In this document: positions 51,290 through 60,300 of the stretch, piece by piece
How positions within the stretch are numbered: the stretch's first letter is position 1
Layout of the letters: the number at the start of each line of letters is the position of its first letter
From: Robertkochia flava
Lineage (GTDB): Bacteria > Bacteroidota > Bacteroidia > Flavobacteriales > Flavobacteriaceae
Reading direction: 5' to 3'
DNA: 64,000 nt
Assembly: GCF_020166515.1 (NCBI RefSeq)
Contig: NZ_JAINZT010000007.1
Coordinates: 389,024-453,023, forward strand
Notes under the pieces: generated by a model
Database searches by the model: none
What the model was told of the DNA's origin: nothing
The model's input: the letters and a program-made list of their open reading frames with translations, nothing else
Program-made: the position numbers and the translations under genes

Positions 51290-51862
51290 TTAAGCTCGTT
51301 CAAGGCTGTTTCTCCTGTTTACCTCTTCGGAAATCAGTTGTAGCGCCTCGTTTTTTGAAATTCGGTCTAGCAGACTTAGTGTTTTGGGTTTGAATTGTTC
51401 GTCTTTGATCAATAATCGCCATAAGGCCTGAATGAACTCTGTATAATTCAATCCGTCATTGTAATGTACGAGATTTTGGTCGTAAGCGTCATCCACCAAT
51501 TGCTTGATGGTGGCTTTGATCTCAAGGATACCTTCCTCTAATGGTTTCATCGCTTCTTTAACAGTTTTAGTAATGGTAGGCAACAACTCGGATGCTACCT
51601 GTATCTGCAGTTTTGGTCGGGGTATCCTTCGGTCAATAGCTATCTGTGAAGAGAGCAGTTTAGCACGATACCTGGCAATATCCATGAATTGAACCAGTTT
51701 ATTTCTTCGGAACATATCCTCCATATCCTGCAGAAAAGAATAGAGCTGATCCGGAGCTTCGGCATTTTCGTTTTCGATGAGGATCTGTATCTTCTCGAAA
51801 TCGGTCATGGTCTGAGAAGACAGCCTGTCGTACATGTTAAGATAAGAAGATGTTTTGTTCAT
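51290..51862 (-). CDS. hypothetical helical protein
   Basis: A 190-residue acidic, Leu-rich, probably all-helical soluble protein that I do not recognise. It contains no signal peptide, membrane helix, cysteine or catalytic motif. Segments such as LYSFLQDMEDMFRRNKLVQF and a Lys/Glu-rich region near 105-140 suggest coiled-coil or helical-bundle structure. It faces pxpC convergently and is alone on its strand. Confidence 0.65.
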   Translation of the reverse strand: MNKTSSYLNMYDRLSSQTMTDFEKIQILIENENAEAPDQLYSFLQDMEDMFRRNKLVQFMDIARYRAKLLSSQIAIDRRIPRPKLQIQVASELLPTITKTVKEAMKPLEEGILEIKATIKQLVDDAYDQNLVHYNDGLNYTEFIQALWRLLIKDEQFKPKTLSLLDRISKNEALQLISEEVNRRNSLERA

Positions 51863-52001
51863 ATGCCTCGCGTTTAAGTTATCCTTGATTCAGTCCTTCA
51901 AATCAAATCAAAGTGACACGAAATAGAAAAATTATACGTCTACAGGCGCAAAAAAACGTTTACTTGTTTCGAGGTATATTTTAATGGAAAACGCACATTA
52001 T

Positions 52002-52030
52002 CAGTAATTTAAAATGAAGTTAAATTACTG
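52002..52030. other. AT-rich inverted repeat upstream of the hypothetical gene
   Basis: The arms CAGTAATTT and AAATTACTG (9 bp) surround an 11-base loop. A GTG frame on the minus strand after it ends TTG CGC CTG TAG (51955-51944), like the proC leader frame. The remainder of 51863-52145 shows nothing else. Confidence 0.35.
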
Positions 52031-52145
52031 TTATATTAATATCCAAAAGAAAGCAATAATAACACTTCCGTCTATGAGCCTCAGGAAGATATCCTTCCCT
52101 TATTCCCCATAAAAACAGGTGTAGCAGGGAAGGCCGTGCTTTTTG

Positions 52146-52874
52146 TTATACTTGTTTATAGGTTTCCTCGAAAGGTACCCGGAACCTGGGGCCGTAGATC
52201 CCGTTTTCAGAGCGCATCCCGCAACCTATAACCATATTGATCTCAGCACCCCGGGGCAGGTTCAGCAATCTTTTTACCCTCAGGGTATCGCTCCCCTCCA
52301 TGGGGCAGGTATCGTACCCAATGGCAGCCATGCTTAACATAAAGGTCTGGGCAGCCAGTCCGGCACTCTTATGGGCAACAATGCGCAGATCGCTTTTACG
52401 TACCTGGCGGTATACCGGACGAAAAAGGCCAACAATATTAAAGAATATGTATTTGAGGTATCCCAGAATACCGAAGAATTCTGTATAAATGGTGGGGATG
52501 AGTTTCTTGTAATAGTTCAAAGCAAATTTTTCCCTTCGTGAGTATTCCGAAGCCTCTTTGTCTCCATAGACAGATTTCAGGAAACTGATGTTCTGTTTGG
52601 CTCTCTTTCGAAAGAGGTCTTTACGGCTTACCACCACGACCATCTGATCGGCAGTTTTTGCAGCATTCTGCCCAAGGCAGGCCTCTGTCATCTTACCCAG
52701 CATCTCTTCCGAGGTAATATGATAAAATTCCCATAATTGCAGGTTACTGCTGGTGGGGGCCAGGGTGGCATTCTCAATACATTGTTTCACCTTTTCGGTA
52801 TCCAGATTTATATCGTCGCGGAACACCCGTACCGATCTTCGGTACTGGATGGCTTCACTTACGGTTCTTTCCAT
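52146..52874 (-). CDS. nitroreductase family protein
   Basis: FMN-dependent oxidoreductase of 242 residues. The N-terminal AIQYRRSVRVFRDD is the FMN-phosphate-binding RRSxR motif, ATLAPTSSNLQLWEFY is the second conserved block, and AAIGYDTCPMEG the third. Compared with typical nitroreductases it has an extra hydrophobic insertion (LGYLKYIFFNIVGLF, about residues 139-153). Its ATG begins immediately after the aldehyde dehydrogenase stop, so the two are co-transcribed. Substrate unknown. Confidence 0.87.
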   Translation of the reverse strand: MERTVSEAIQYRRSVRVFRDDINLDTEKVKQCIENATLAPTSSNLQLWEFYHITSEEMLGKMTEACLGQNAAKTADQMVVVVSRKDLFRKRAKQNISFLKSVYGDKEASEYSRREKFALNYYKKLIPTIYTEFFGILGYLKYIFFNIVGLFRPVYRQVRKSDLRIVAHKSAGLAAQTFMLSMAAIGYDTCPMEGSDTLRVKRLLNLPRGAEINMVIGCGMRSENGIYGPRFRVPFEETYKQV

Positions 52875-54272
52875 TTAAAAGAGCTTTCTTATATGTTTAG
52901 CAAGATTAATTTTGTTGGCATAGGGTGCATATCGTATTGGTACATCGATCCAGGTGCTCCGGCTAACCACCGGTTTCATATGCGTAAAGATGTCGAAGCT
53001 TTTCTTCCCGTGGTAGGCTCCGATTCCGCTGTGACCCACCCCTCCGAAAGGAAGTTTTTTGTTGGCGATATGAACGATGGTATCGTTGATGCAACCGCCT
53101 CCGAAAGCAAAGGTTTTCATCATTTTCCGGGCCTTTCTTTTTCTTGAGCTGAACACGTAGAAGGCCAGCGGTTTTTCATATCGCGAAACGATCTCCCGGA
53201 TCTCCTCTTCATTTTGCCAGGTGAGTACCGGTAGTATCGGGCCGAAGATCTCATCTTTCATCACCTCGCTGTCAAGAGCAGGTTGGTCAACCAGGGTGGG
53301 TGCTATATAGCAGGTTTCCCTGTCTGTTTCTCCTCCCAGGAGCACTTGTTCTCCCTGGAGAAGTTCCACCAAACGGTCAAATTGTTTTTGGTTTACGATC
53401 CTTGGGTAATCCGGCGAGTCCTTGGGGTTTTCCCCGTAGGCTTTCACCACTTCTTCCCCGATGGCTTTTACCAGCCTGTCTTTTACCTGGTGATGTACCA
53501 ACAGGTAATCCGGGGCGATACAGGTTTGTCCGCCATTCAAAAATTTACCCCAAACCAGCCTTCGGGCAGTGAGGGAAATATTGGCAGAATCGTCAATGAT
53601 ACACGGATTCTTCCCTCCAAGCTCCAGGGTAACAGGGGTGAGGTGTTCTGCCGCAGCCTTATAAACGATCTTTCCAACGGGAACGCTTCCGGTGAAAAAG
53701 ATATAATCCCATCGCTGGGAAAGCAGGTCCCGGGCGGTTTCCACCCCACCTTCAACCACCTGTACATGCCCGGGTTCAAATACGGTTTCTACGATCTCCC
53801 GGATCACGGCAGAGGTGTTCGGGGTAAGTTCAGAGGGTTTTATACATACGGTATTCCCTGCGGCCACTGCGCCTATAAGAGGGGCCATGGCCAGGTTAAA
53901 GGGATAATTCCAGGGGGCAATCACCAGGACATTGCCATAGGGCTCCTTGTAAATATGGTCTGATGATGGAAAATTCGCCAGGCTGGGCATAACACCCGTT
54001 TTACCGGCCCAACGCTTGAGCTTTTTTATGGTAGTGTTAAGTTCGGCCAGGGTAAACTGGGTTTCACTGAGCAGGGCTTCAAACTCAGATTTTCTGAAAT
54101 CCCTGTAAACGGCTGCACAGATTTCTTCTTCCCTCTTCAGGATCTCCTGGCGTAGTCTTTTTAAACTTGCCTTTCGGAAATTCAGGTCCTGGGTATGGCC
54201 TTCCTTAAAGAAGTTGCGTTGTGATCTGACCACCTTTTGGCCAATGCGTTCTTTTTCAATAGTTTCCATCAA
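52875..54272 (-). CDS. aldehyde dehydrogenase, class 3 (fatty-aldehyde) type
   Basis: NAD(P)-dependent aldehyde dehydrogenase of 465 residues, short like class 3 enzymes. The general base is E217 in TLELGGKNP and the catalytic nucleophile C251 in NGGQTCIAPDY. VIAPWNYPFNLAMAPLIGA binds the cofactor. The C-terminal LPFGGVGHSGIGAYHG is the class 3 signature. Likely substrates are medium- or long-chain or aromatic aldehydes. The nitroreductase gene follows with no gap. Confidence 0.92.
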   Translation of the reverse strand: MMETIEKERIGQKVVRSQRNFFKEGHTQDLNFRKASLKRLRQEILKREEEICAAVYRDFRKSEFEALLSETQFTLAELNTTIKKLKRWAGKTGVMPSLANFPSSDHIYKEPYGNVLVIAPWNYPFNLAMAPLIGAVAAGNTVCIKPSELTPNTSAVIREIVETVFEPGHVQVVEGGVETARDLLSQRWDYIFFTGSVPVGKIVYKAAAEHLTPVTLELGGKNPCIIDDSANISLTARRLVWGKFLNGGQTCIAPDYLLVHHQVKDRLVKAIGEEVVKAYGENPKDSPDYPRIVNQKQFDRLVELLQGEQVLLGGETDRETCYIAPTLVDQPALDSEVMKDEIFGPILPVLTWQNEEEIREIVSRYEKPLAFYVFSSRKRKARKMMKTFAFGGGCINDTIVHIANKKLPFGGVGHSGIGAYHGKKSFDIFTHMKPVVSRSTWIDVPIRYAPYANKINLAKHIRKLF

Positions 54273-54331
54273 AATCGTTAATTTTTTCGAGATGTTTCAC
54301 AAATTAGAAAATATTAATTAATATTGTTCTG

Positions 54332-54391
54332 ATGAAAAAACAAATTGTCAATATTATTTCTGCTAACATTATTGTGATCCGCTCACATTAG
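54332..54391 (+). CDS. ilv leader peptide 1 (MKKQIVNIISANIIVIRSH)
   Basis: A 19-codon frame with six Ile and two Val codons, including Ile-Ile at 8-9 and Ile-Ile-Val-Ile at 13-16. Its TAG is 4 bases before GGAAGG (54396-54401). That segment can pair with CCTTCC of the following terminator's 5' arm, giving an antiterminator. Stalling at Ile/Val codons would leave that arm free and allow read-through to ilvD. Confidence 0.8.
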   Translation: MKKQIVNIISANIIVIRSH

Positions 54392-54421
54392 TGCAGGAAG
54401 GATATGGATGATATTCGTTTT

Positions 54422-54448
54422 AGGCCTTCCATCGGGAAGGCCTTTTTT
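54422..54448 (+). terminator. attenuator terminator 1 of the ilv operon
   Basis: The arms AGGCCTTCC and GGAAGGCCT form a perfect 9-bp stem with a 4-base loop, followed by six T. The 5' arm is shared with the antiterminator formed with 54396-54401. Confidence 0.9.
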
Positions 54449-54466
54449 ATTTACGAAACCTTGGAA

Positions 54467-54550
54467 ATGAAATCTGTACATACCAGCGTCAGCATTATTA
54501 TTGTCATTATCGACCCGCCACCGGATCGGTACAGCATGGTGTTGTCATAA
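54467..54550 (+). CDS. ilv leader peptide 2
   Basis: A 27-codon frame with the run Ile-Ile-Ile-Val-Ile-Ile at codons 10-15, plus Val at 4, 8 and 25 and Leu at 26. Codons 21-23 lie over GGTACAG (54528-54534), which can pair with CTGTATCC (54558-54565) of the second terminator as an antiterminator with one bulge. The ATG is preceded by a short A-rich stretch, as usual in Bacteroidota. Confidence 0.78.
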   Translation: MKSVHTSVSIIIVIIDPPPDRYSMVLS

Positions 54551-54553
54551 CAG

Positions 54554-54589
54554 AAGCCTGTATCCTCCGAAAAGATACAGGCTTTTTTT
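54554..54589 (+). terminator. attenuator terminator 2 of the ilv operon
   Basis: The arms AAGCCTGTATC and GATACAGGCTT form an 11-bp stem with a 9-base loop and seven T after it. It starts 3 bases after the second leader stop codon. The 195 bases from here to ilvD show no further leader. Confidence 0.9.
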
Positions 54590-54783
54590 ATTCAGTACTG
54601 TGGAGAATTGGAAATTTTGAAGCTTGAGCATGAAAGATTAAAGATCTTCAAAGTCTTGTAAAACAAGGGATTATCGTATTGGATTGTGGTTTGGGTCTAA
54701 AAGCAAAAGCCGATTGGACCGCAGGTATCCTTTTGAGTAAAATAATTTTGAGTAGCATTAATCAATTAAAATACCAAAATATA

Positions 54784-56460
54784 GTGGAGTTAAATAAATT
54801 CAGTAAGTGTGTAACACAAGATCCAACCCAACCTGCAGCCCAGGCGATGCTTCATGCCCTTGGACTCACTGATGACGATCTTAAGAAGCCTTTCGTTGGG
54901 ATTGCGTCTACCGGTTATGAAGGGAATCCTTGCAACATGCACCTGAACGAACTGGCTACCCACGTAAAGAAGGGGGTAGAAGGAGAAGACCTGGTAGGAT
55001 TGATCTTCAATACCATCGGGGTAAGCGACGGGATCTCCATGGGAACCCCCGGGATGCGTTATTCCCTGCCTTCCCGCGATGTGATCGCCGATTCTATGGA
55101 AACCGTGGTGCAGGCCATGTCCTATGACGGATTAGTTACCGTGGTAGGATGCGATAAGAACATGCCGGGAGCCCTGATGGCGATGTTGCGCCTTAACCGT
55201 CCTTCGGTACTGGTTTACGGGGGCACGATCTCTGCCGGGTGTCACGAGGGGAAGAAACTCGATGTGGTTTCTGCCTTTGAAGCCTGGGGGCAGAAAGTTG
55301 CCGGAAGTATCAGCCAGGAAGAATTCAAGGCTGTAGTGCACAAAGCCTGTCCGGGAGCGGGGGCCTGTGGGGGAATGTATACCGCAAATACCATGGCCTC
55401 GGCCATTGAAGCTTTAGGAATGTCACTGCCTTATAATTCCTCAACCCCTGCAGTTGGCAAGGGCAAACAGGAAGAGAGTGAACGGGCCGGAGCCGCTTTA
55501 AGGCATTTGCTGGAACAGGATATCAAACCCAGAGATATTGTAACTAAAAAAGCATTGGAAAATGCCATACGCCTGGTAACTGTTCTTGGCGGATCTACCA
55601 ATGCGGTGCTGCACTTCCTGGCGATAGCGCGTGCTGCCGGGGTAGATTTTACCCTGAAGGATTTCCAGCGCATCAGCGATACCACCCCTTTCCTTGCCGA
55701 TCTCAAACCCAGCGGGAAGTATGTCATGGAAGATCTCCACCAAGTAGGTGGGGTACCTGCAGTACTTAAGTACATGCTTAAAAAGGGTATGCTTCATGGC
55801 GATAGTCTTACCGTAACCGGGAAAACCCTGGCCGAAAACCTGCTGGATGTGGATGATCTGGAAGAAGGACAAGAGATCATCAAGCCTGTGGAAGCTCCGG
55901 TAAAGGAAACGGGACACCTCAGGATTCTTACCGGGAACCTCGCCACCGAAGGGGCCGTTGCCAAGATCACCGGAAAGGAAGGACTTTCCTTTAGCGGACC
56001 AGCCCGTGTATTTGACGGGGAATTTGCAGCCAACGACGGCATTCGCGATGGGGTGGTTCAAAAAGGAGAAGTGGTAGTAATACGCTATGAAGGGCCTAAA
56101 GGCGGTCCGGGGATGCCGGAAATGCTCAAGCCCACCTCGGCCATCATGGGAGCAGGACTTGGTAAGGAAGTGGCCCTGATCACCGATGGACGATTTTCAG
56201 GAGGATCCCACGGATTCGTGGTAGGCCATGTTTCTCCAGAAGCCCAGACCGGGGGTGCTATCGCCCTGGTAAAGGACGGAGACATCATCACCATAGATGC
56301 CGAAAAGAACACCATTACCCTGGAAGTTGCGGAAGAAGAATTACAAAAGCGAAAAGAGAAGTGGAAAGCACCTGCCCTTAAAGTGAACAGCGGGGTGCTT
56401 TATAAATACGCCAGAACGGTTTCCTCGGCCTCCAAGGGTTGCGTAACCGATGAGTTCTGA
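54784..56460 (+). CDS. ilvD: dihydroxy-acid dehydratase IlvD
   Basis: Iron-sulphur dehydratase of 558 residues making the 2-oxo acids of valine and isoleucine. The GTG start is chosen because [20 protein letters not shown] matches the family N-terminus; the upstream open frame lies in the leader region. Cluster cysteines are in [18 protein letters not shown] and [16 protein letters not shown]. The catalytic region [19 protein letters not shown] is intact. It is first in the ilv operon and controlled by the two attenuators. Confidence 0.95.
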   Translation: MELNKFSKCVTQDPTQPAAQAMLHALGLTDDDLKKPFVGIASTGYEGNPCNMHLNELATHVKKGVEGEDLVGLIFNTIGVSDGISMGTPGMRYSLPSRDVIADSMETVVQAMSYDGLVTVVGCDKNMPGALMAMLRLNRPSVLVYGGTISAGCHEGKKLDVVSAFEAWGQKVAGSISQEEFKAVVHKACPGAGACGGMYTANTMASAIEALGMSLPYNSSTPAVGKGKQEESERAGAALRHLLEQDIKPRDIVTKKALENAIRLVTVLGGSTNAVLHFLAIARAAGVDFTLKDFQRISDTTPFLADLKPSGKYVMEDLHQVGGVPAVLKYMLKKGMLHGDSLTVTGKTLAENLLDVDDLEEGQEIIKPVEAPVKETGHLRILTGNLATEGAVAKITGKEGLSFSGPARVFDGEFAANDGIRDGVVQKGEVVVIRYEGPKGGPGMPEMLKPTSAIMGAGLGKEVALITDGRFSGGSHGFVVGHVSPEAQTGGAIALVKDGDIITIDAEKNTITLEVAEEELQKRKEKWKAPALKVNSGVLYKYARTVSSASKGCVTDEF

Positions 56461-56504
56461 CACCATACCATTCAACATTAATACAAGAAACTGACCTTGA
56501 AATT

Positions 56505-58238
56505 ATGGAACTCAAAACCATTAAAAAAGAAGTTAGCAAGTCGGTGACCAAAATGAGGGTTACCGGAGCAGAAGCGGTAATCCACTGCTTACTTGCTGAA
56601 GGGGTGGATACACTTTACGGATACCCGGGGGGAGCCATCATGCCCGTTTATGATGAATTGTACAAGTTCAGCGACCGGCTGCATCATGTGCTTACCCGCC
56701 ACGAACAGGGGGCTATCCACGCCGCCCAGGGCTATGCCCGCGTATCGGGAAGGGTAGGAGTGGCTATGGCTACTTCCGGTCCCGGAGCCACCAACCTGGT
56801 TACCGGACTGGCAGATGCCCAGATCGACTCCACCCCCCTGGTGTGTATCACCGGGCAGGTAGCCCGTCACCTGCTGGGATCTGATGCCTTCCAGGAAACC
56901 GATATCGTAGGGATCTCCATGCCGGTTACCAAATGGAACTTTCAGATCACCAAGGCGGCAGAGATCCCCGAGGTGATCGCCAAGGCGTTCTATATTGCAA
57001 GGTCAGGCCGTCCGGGTCCGGTGCTTATCGATATTACCAAAAATGCCCAGTTCGAGGAATTTGATTTCGAATACAGTAAATGTACTGCGGTACGCAGCTA
57101 TAAGCCTGCACCTGCAGTCGATGCCCGCCAGCTGGAAAAAGCGGCTGAAGCGATCAACCAGGCCAAGCGCCCGTTTATCGTCTGGGGGCAGGGGATCCTC
57201 CTCGGGAAGGCCGAGGAAGAGCTCAAGGCCCTGGTGGAAAAGACCGGGATACCTGCGGCATGGACCATCATGGGAGCTTCTGCGCTTCCCACTGACCATC
57301 CGTTAAACGTAGGTATGGTGGGAATGCATGGCAATTATGCACCCAACGTACTTACCAACGAATGCGACGTGCTTATCGCCCTCGGTATGCGTTTTGACGA
57401 CCGGGTGACCGGCGATCTGAATACCTATGCCAAACAGGCCAAAGTATTGCATTTTGAGATCGACCCGGCAGAGGTGAATAAGAACGTTAAGGCCGATGTT
57501 CCGGTATTAGGGGATGTCAAGGAAAGCCTGACCAGGTTATTGCCGCTGTTAGGAGCAAAAAAGCACGAAGCCTGGCATGAGAAGTTCAAGGAAGGGTATG
57601 CCACAGAATTCGAGGAGGTGATCCGACATGATCTCTTTCCGGAGAAGGACGGACTTACCATGGGTGAAGTGATCAACGCCATTAACAAGTCTTCAGGAAA
57701 TAAAGCCGTAATGGTTTCCGATGTGGGTCAGCACCAGATGATCACCTGCAGGTACGCCAGGTTCGAACAGAGCCACAGCAATATTACCTCAGGCGGACTG
57801 GGAACCATGGGGTTTGCCTTGCCTGCCGCCATAGGTGCCAAGATGGGTGCGCCAGAGCGGGAGGTCGTGGCCATCGCCGGAGACGGTGGGTACCAGATGA
57901 CCATCCAGGAACTGGGTACCATTTTCCAGCTGGGTTTACCGGTTAAGATCGTAGTGCTAAACAACGAGTTCCTGGGGATGGTGCGCCAATGGCAACAGCT
58001 GTTCTTTGAAAAGCGCTATGCTTCCACCAATATGGTGAATCCGGATTTTGTGACCATTGCCAAGGGATACCATATTCCAGCCGAGCGGGTTACCAAAAGA
58101 GAAGATCTGAACGCTGCGGTAGAGCGCATGATCAAAAGTGAAACAGCCTATTTTCTCGAGGTGATGGTCGAGAAGGAAGACAATGTATTCCCGATGATCC
58201 CATCCGGAGCCTCGGTATCGGATATACGTCTTAAATAA
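56505..58238 (+). CDS. ilvB: acetolactate synthase large subunit IlvB
   Basis: ThDP-dependent catalytic subunit, 577 residues. The catalytic Glu region is YGYPGGAIMPVYDEL then TRHEQGAIHAAQGYARVSG. The ThDP/Mg motif starts at AGDGGYQMTIQELGT and ends with NNEFLGMVRQWQQLF. The conserved core begins at MRVTGAEAVIHCLLAEG, 16 codons after the chosen ATG, so a shorter form is possible. The small subunit follows at 15 bases. Confidence 0.95.
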   Translation: MELKTIKKEVSKSVTKMRVTGAEAVIHCLLAEGVDTLYGYPGGAIMPVYDELYKFSDRLHHVLTRHEQGAIHAAQGYARVSGRVGVAMATSGPGATNLVTGLADAQIDSTPLVCITGQVARHLLGSDAFQETDIVGISMPVTKWNFQITKAAEIPEVIAKAFYIARSGRPGPVLIDITKNAQFEEFDFEYSKCTAVRSYKPAPAVDARQLEKAAEAINQAKRPFIVWGQGILLGKAEEELKALVEKTGIPAAWTIMGASALPTDHPLNVGMVGMHGNYAPNVLTNECDVLIALGMRFDDRVTGDLNTYAKQAKVLHFEIDPAEVNKNVKADVPVLGDVKESLTRLLPLLGAKKHEAWHEKFKEGYATEFEEVIRHDLFPEKDGLTMGEVINAINKSSGNKAVMVSDVGQHQMITCRYARFEQSHSNITSGGLGTMGFALPAAIGAKMGAPEREVVAIAGDGGYQMTIQELGTIFQLGLPVKIVVLNNEFLGMVRQWQQLFFEKRYASTNMVNPDFVTIAKGYHIPAERVTKREDLNAAVERMIKSETAYFLEVMVEKEDNVFPMIPSGASVSDIRLK

Positions 58239-58253
58239 TCAACCTGAACAGAG

Positions 58254-58781
58254 ATGGAAGAAACAAGAACATATACGATTTCGGTTTATACTGAAAACAA
58301 TGTAGGGCTGCTCAACAGGATCTCGGGGATCTTCGTAAAGCGCCATATCAATATCGAAAGTATTAATGTATCCGGTTCGGAGATCGACCATGTGATGCGT
58401 TTCATTATCGTGGTACGTACCACCGAGAAATGGGTACATAATATTGTCGGACAGATCGAAAAGCAGGTAGATGTGATCAAGGCCTATTACCACAACGATG
58501 AGGAGACCATTTTCCTGGAAACGGCCCTGTTTAAGATCGGTTCGCACCTGTTGTTTGACGAACGCCAGATACAGAACATTATTAAGGAGAGTCACTCCCA
58601 GATCGTTACCGTATCCCGGGAATTCTTTGTGATCGCCAAATCGGGTCGCCGGGAAGAGATCGAAACCCTCTATGAAGAGTTACGTCCGTATGGGATCATG
58701 CAATTTGTAAGAACGGGAAGGGTGTCGGTTTCCAAGGCTCAGATGGAGATCTCTACCCTCCTTAAAGAATTTGTACACTAG
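58254..58781 (+). CDS. ilvN: acetolactate synthase small subunit IlvN/IlvH
   Basis: Regulatory subunit of 175 residues. The N-terminal ACT domain (YTISVYTENNVGLLNRISGI then INVSGSEIDHVMRFIIVV) binds valine for feedback inhibition. The C-terminal ACT-like half (VSREFFVIAKSGRREEIETL, FVRTGRVSVSK) is complete. It activates and regulates the adjacent IlvB. Confidence 0.94.
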   Translation: MEETRTYTISVYTENNVGLLNRISGIFVKRHINIESINVSGSEIDHVMRFIIVVRTTEKWVHNIVGQIEKQVDVIKAYYHNDEETIFLETALFKIGSHLLFDERQIQNIIKESHSQIVTVSREFFVIAKSGRREEIETLYEELRPYGIMQFVRTGRVSVSKAQMEISTLLKEFVH

Positions 58782-58810
58782 AATTAACATAACCAGAAAA
58801 CACATCAGTA

Positions 58811-60289
58811 ATGTCAAATTATTTTAATACCCTAAGCAGGGAAGAACAATTGAAACAACTTGGAGTCTGTGATTTTATGGACAGCTCTGAATTCGCAAAC
58901 GGTGCCGATGCCCTTAAAGGCAAGAAAGTGGTGATCGTGGGTTGTGGTGCCCAGGGACTCAACCAGGGACTGAACATGAGAGATTCCGGACTGGATATTT
59001 CCTATGCCCTTCGCGAAGGAGCCATCAAAGAGAAACGCGCCTCCTGGCGCAATGCCACCGAAAACGGATTTACCGTTGGCACTTACGAAGAACTTATTCC
59101 GGATGCCGACCTGGTTTGTAACCTGACTCCGGACAAACAGCATACTTCCGTTGTAAAACAGGTGATGCCGCTCATGAAACAAGGAGCTGCCCTGTCGTAT
59201 TCGCACGGATTTAATATTGTGGAAGAGGGGATGAAGATCAGGGAAGACCTCACCGTGATCATGGTGGCGCCAAAATGTCCGGGCTCTGAAGTACGTGAAG
59301 AGTACAAGCGCGGATTCGGGGTGCCAACCCTTATTGCGGTACACCCCGAGAACGATCCTAAGGGAGAAGGGCTGGAGCTGGCTAAAGCCTATGCTGCTGC
59401 CACCGGTGGAGACCGGGCAGGAGTGCTGCGCTCTTCTTTTGTGGCCGAAGTAAAGTCAGACCTTATGGGCGAGCAGACCATCCTGTGTGGTTTACTGCAA
59501 ACCGGCTCTATCCTGAGTTTCGAGAAGATGACCGGAAAAGGCATCGATCCGGCCTACGCGGCCAAGCTTATCCAGTACGGATGGGAGACCATTACCGAAG
59601 CGCTGAAGCACGGTGGTATCACCCTGATGATGGATCGCCTGGAGCCTGCTTCCAGGGTAAAGGCCTATGAGCTTTCTGAAGAGCTTAAAACCATCATGAG
59701 GCCTCTTTTCCAAAAGCATATGGACGATATCATGAGCGGGAAATTCTCTTCGGGAATGATGGAAGACTGGGCGAATGACGATAAGGATCTGCTAACCTGG
59801 CGCAAGGCGACCGGGGAAACGGCTTTTGAGAAGACCGAGGCCGGGGCAATGAAGATCAGCGAGCAGGAGTATTTCGATCATGGAGTGCTTATGGTAGCCT
59901 TCGTTAAAAGCGGGGTGGAACTGGCTTTCGAGACCATGACCGCAGCCGGTATCAAGGCCGAATCGGCCTATTACGAATCCCTCCATGAAACTCCGCTTAT
60001 AGCCAATACCATTGCCAGAAAGAAACTTTTTGAGATGAACCGGGTGATCTCGGATACGGCAGAATACGGATGTTACCTGTTCGACCATGCCTGCAAGCCC
60101 CTGTTACAGGACTTTATGGCCAAGGTGGATACCGACGTGATCGGAAAGGCATACCAGGCTCCCGCAGCACCATCAGCAGATCAGGTGGCACAGATCGACC
60201 AAACCATTCGCGCCCACCAGATCGAAAAGGTAGGAGAGAAGCTTCGTGGCTCGATGAAGGCCATGAAGAAGCTGGTTTTTGAATTTTAA
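58811..60289 (+). CDS. ilvC: ketol-acid reductoisomerase IlvC, long (class II) form
   Basis: NADPH- and Mg-dependent enzyme of 492 residues, the length of class II enzymes such as E. coli IlvC with a duplicated knotted domain. The nucleotide loop is [20 protein letters not shown], followed by [16 protein letters not shown] with basic residues for the NADPH phosphate. [14 protein letters not shown] and [13 protein letters not shown] hold Mg-binding acidic residues. It is fourth in the ilv series, 29 bases after ilvN. Confidence 0.95.
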   Translation: MSNYFNTLSREEQLKQLGVCDFMDSSEFANGADALKGKKVVIVGCGAQGLNQGLNMRDSGLDISYALREGAIKEKRASWRNATENGFTVGTYEELIPDADLVCNLTPDKQHTSVVKQVMPLMKQGAALSYSHGFNIVEEGMKIREDLTVIMVAPKCPGSEVREEYKRGFGVPTLIAVHPENDPKGEGLELAKAYAAATGGDRAGVLRSSFVAEVKSDLMGEQTILCGLLQTGSILSFEKMTGKGIDPAYAAKLIQYGWETITEALKHGGITLMMDRLEPASRVKAYELSEELKTIMRPLFQKHMDDIMSGKFSSGMMEDWANDDKDLLTWRKATGETAFEKTEAGAMKISEQEYFDHGVLMVAFVKSGVELAFETMTAAGIKAESAYYESLHETPLIANTIARKKLFEMNRVISDTAEYGCYLFDHACKPLLQDFMAKVDTDVIGKAYQAPAAPSADQVAQIDQTIRAHQIEKVGEKLRGSMKAMKKLVFEF

Positions 60290-60300
60290 AGTACACAAGC

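Noticed and set aside
52086..52144. Terminator after the nitroreductase gene
   Set aside because: Only 4-5 bp of AGCA/TGCT pairing can be formed around a 10-base loop; too weak to call.
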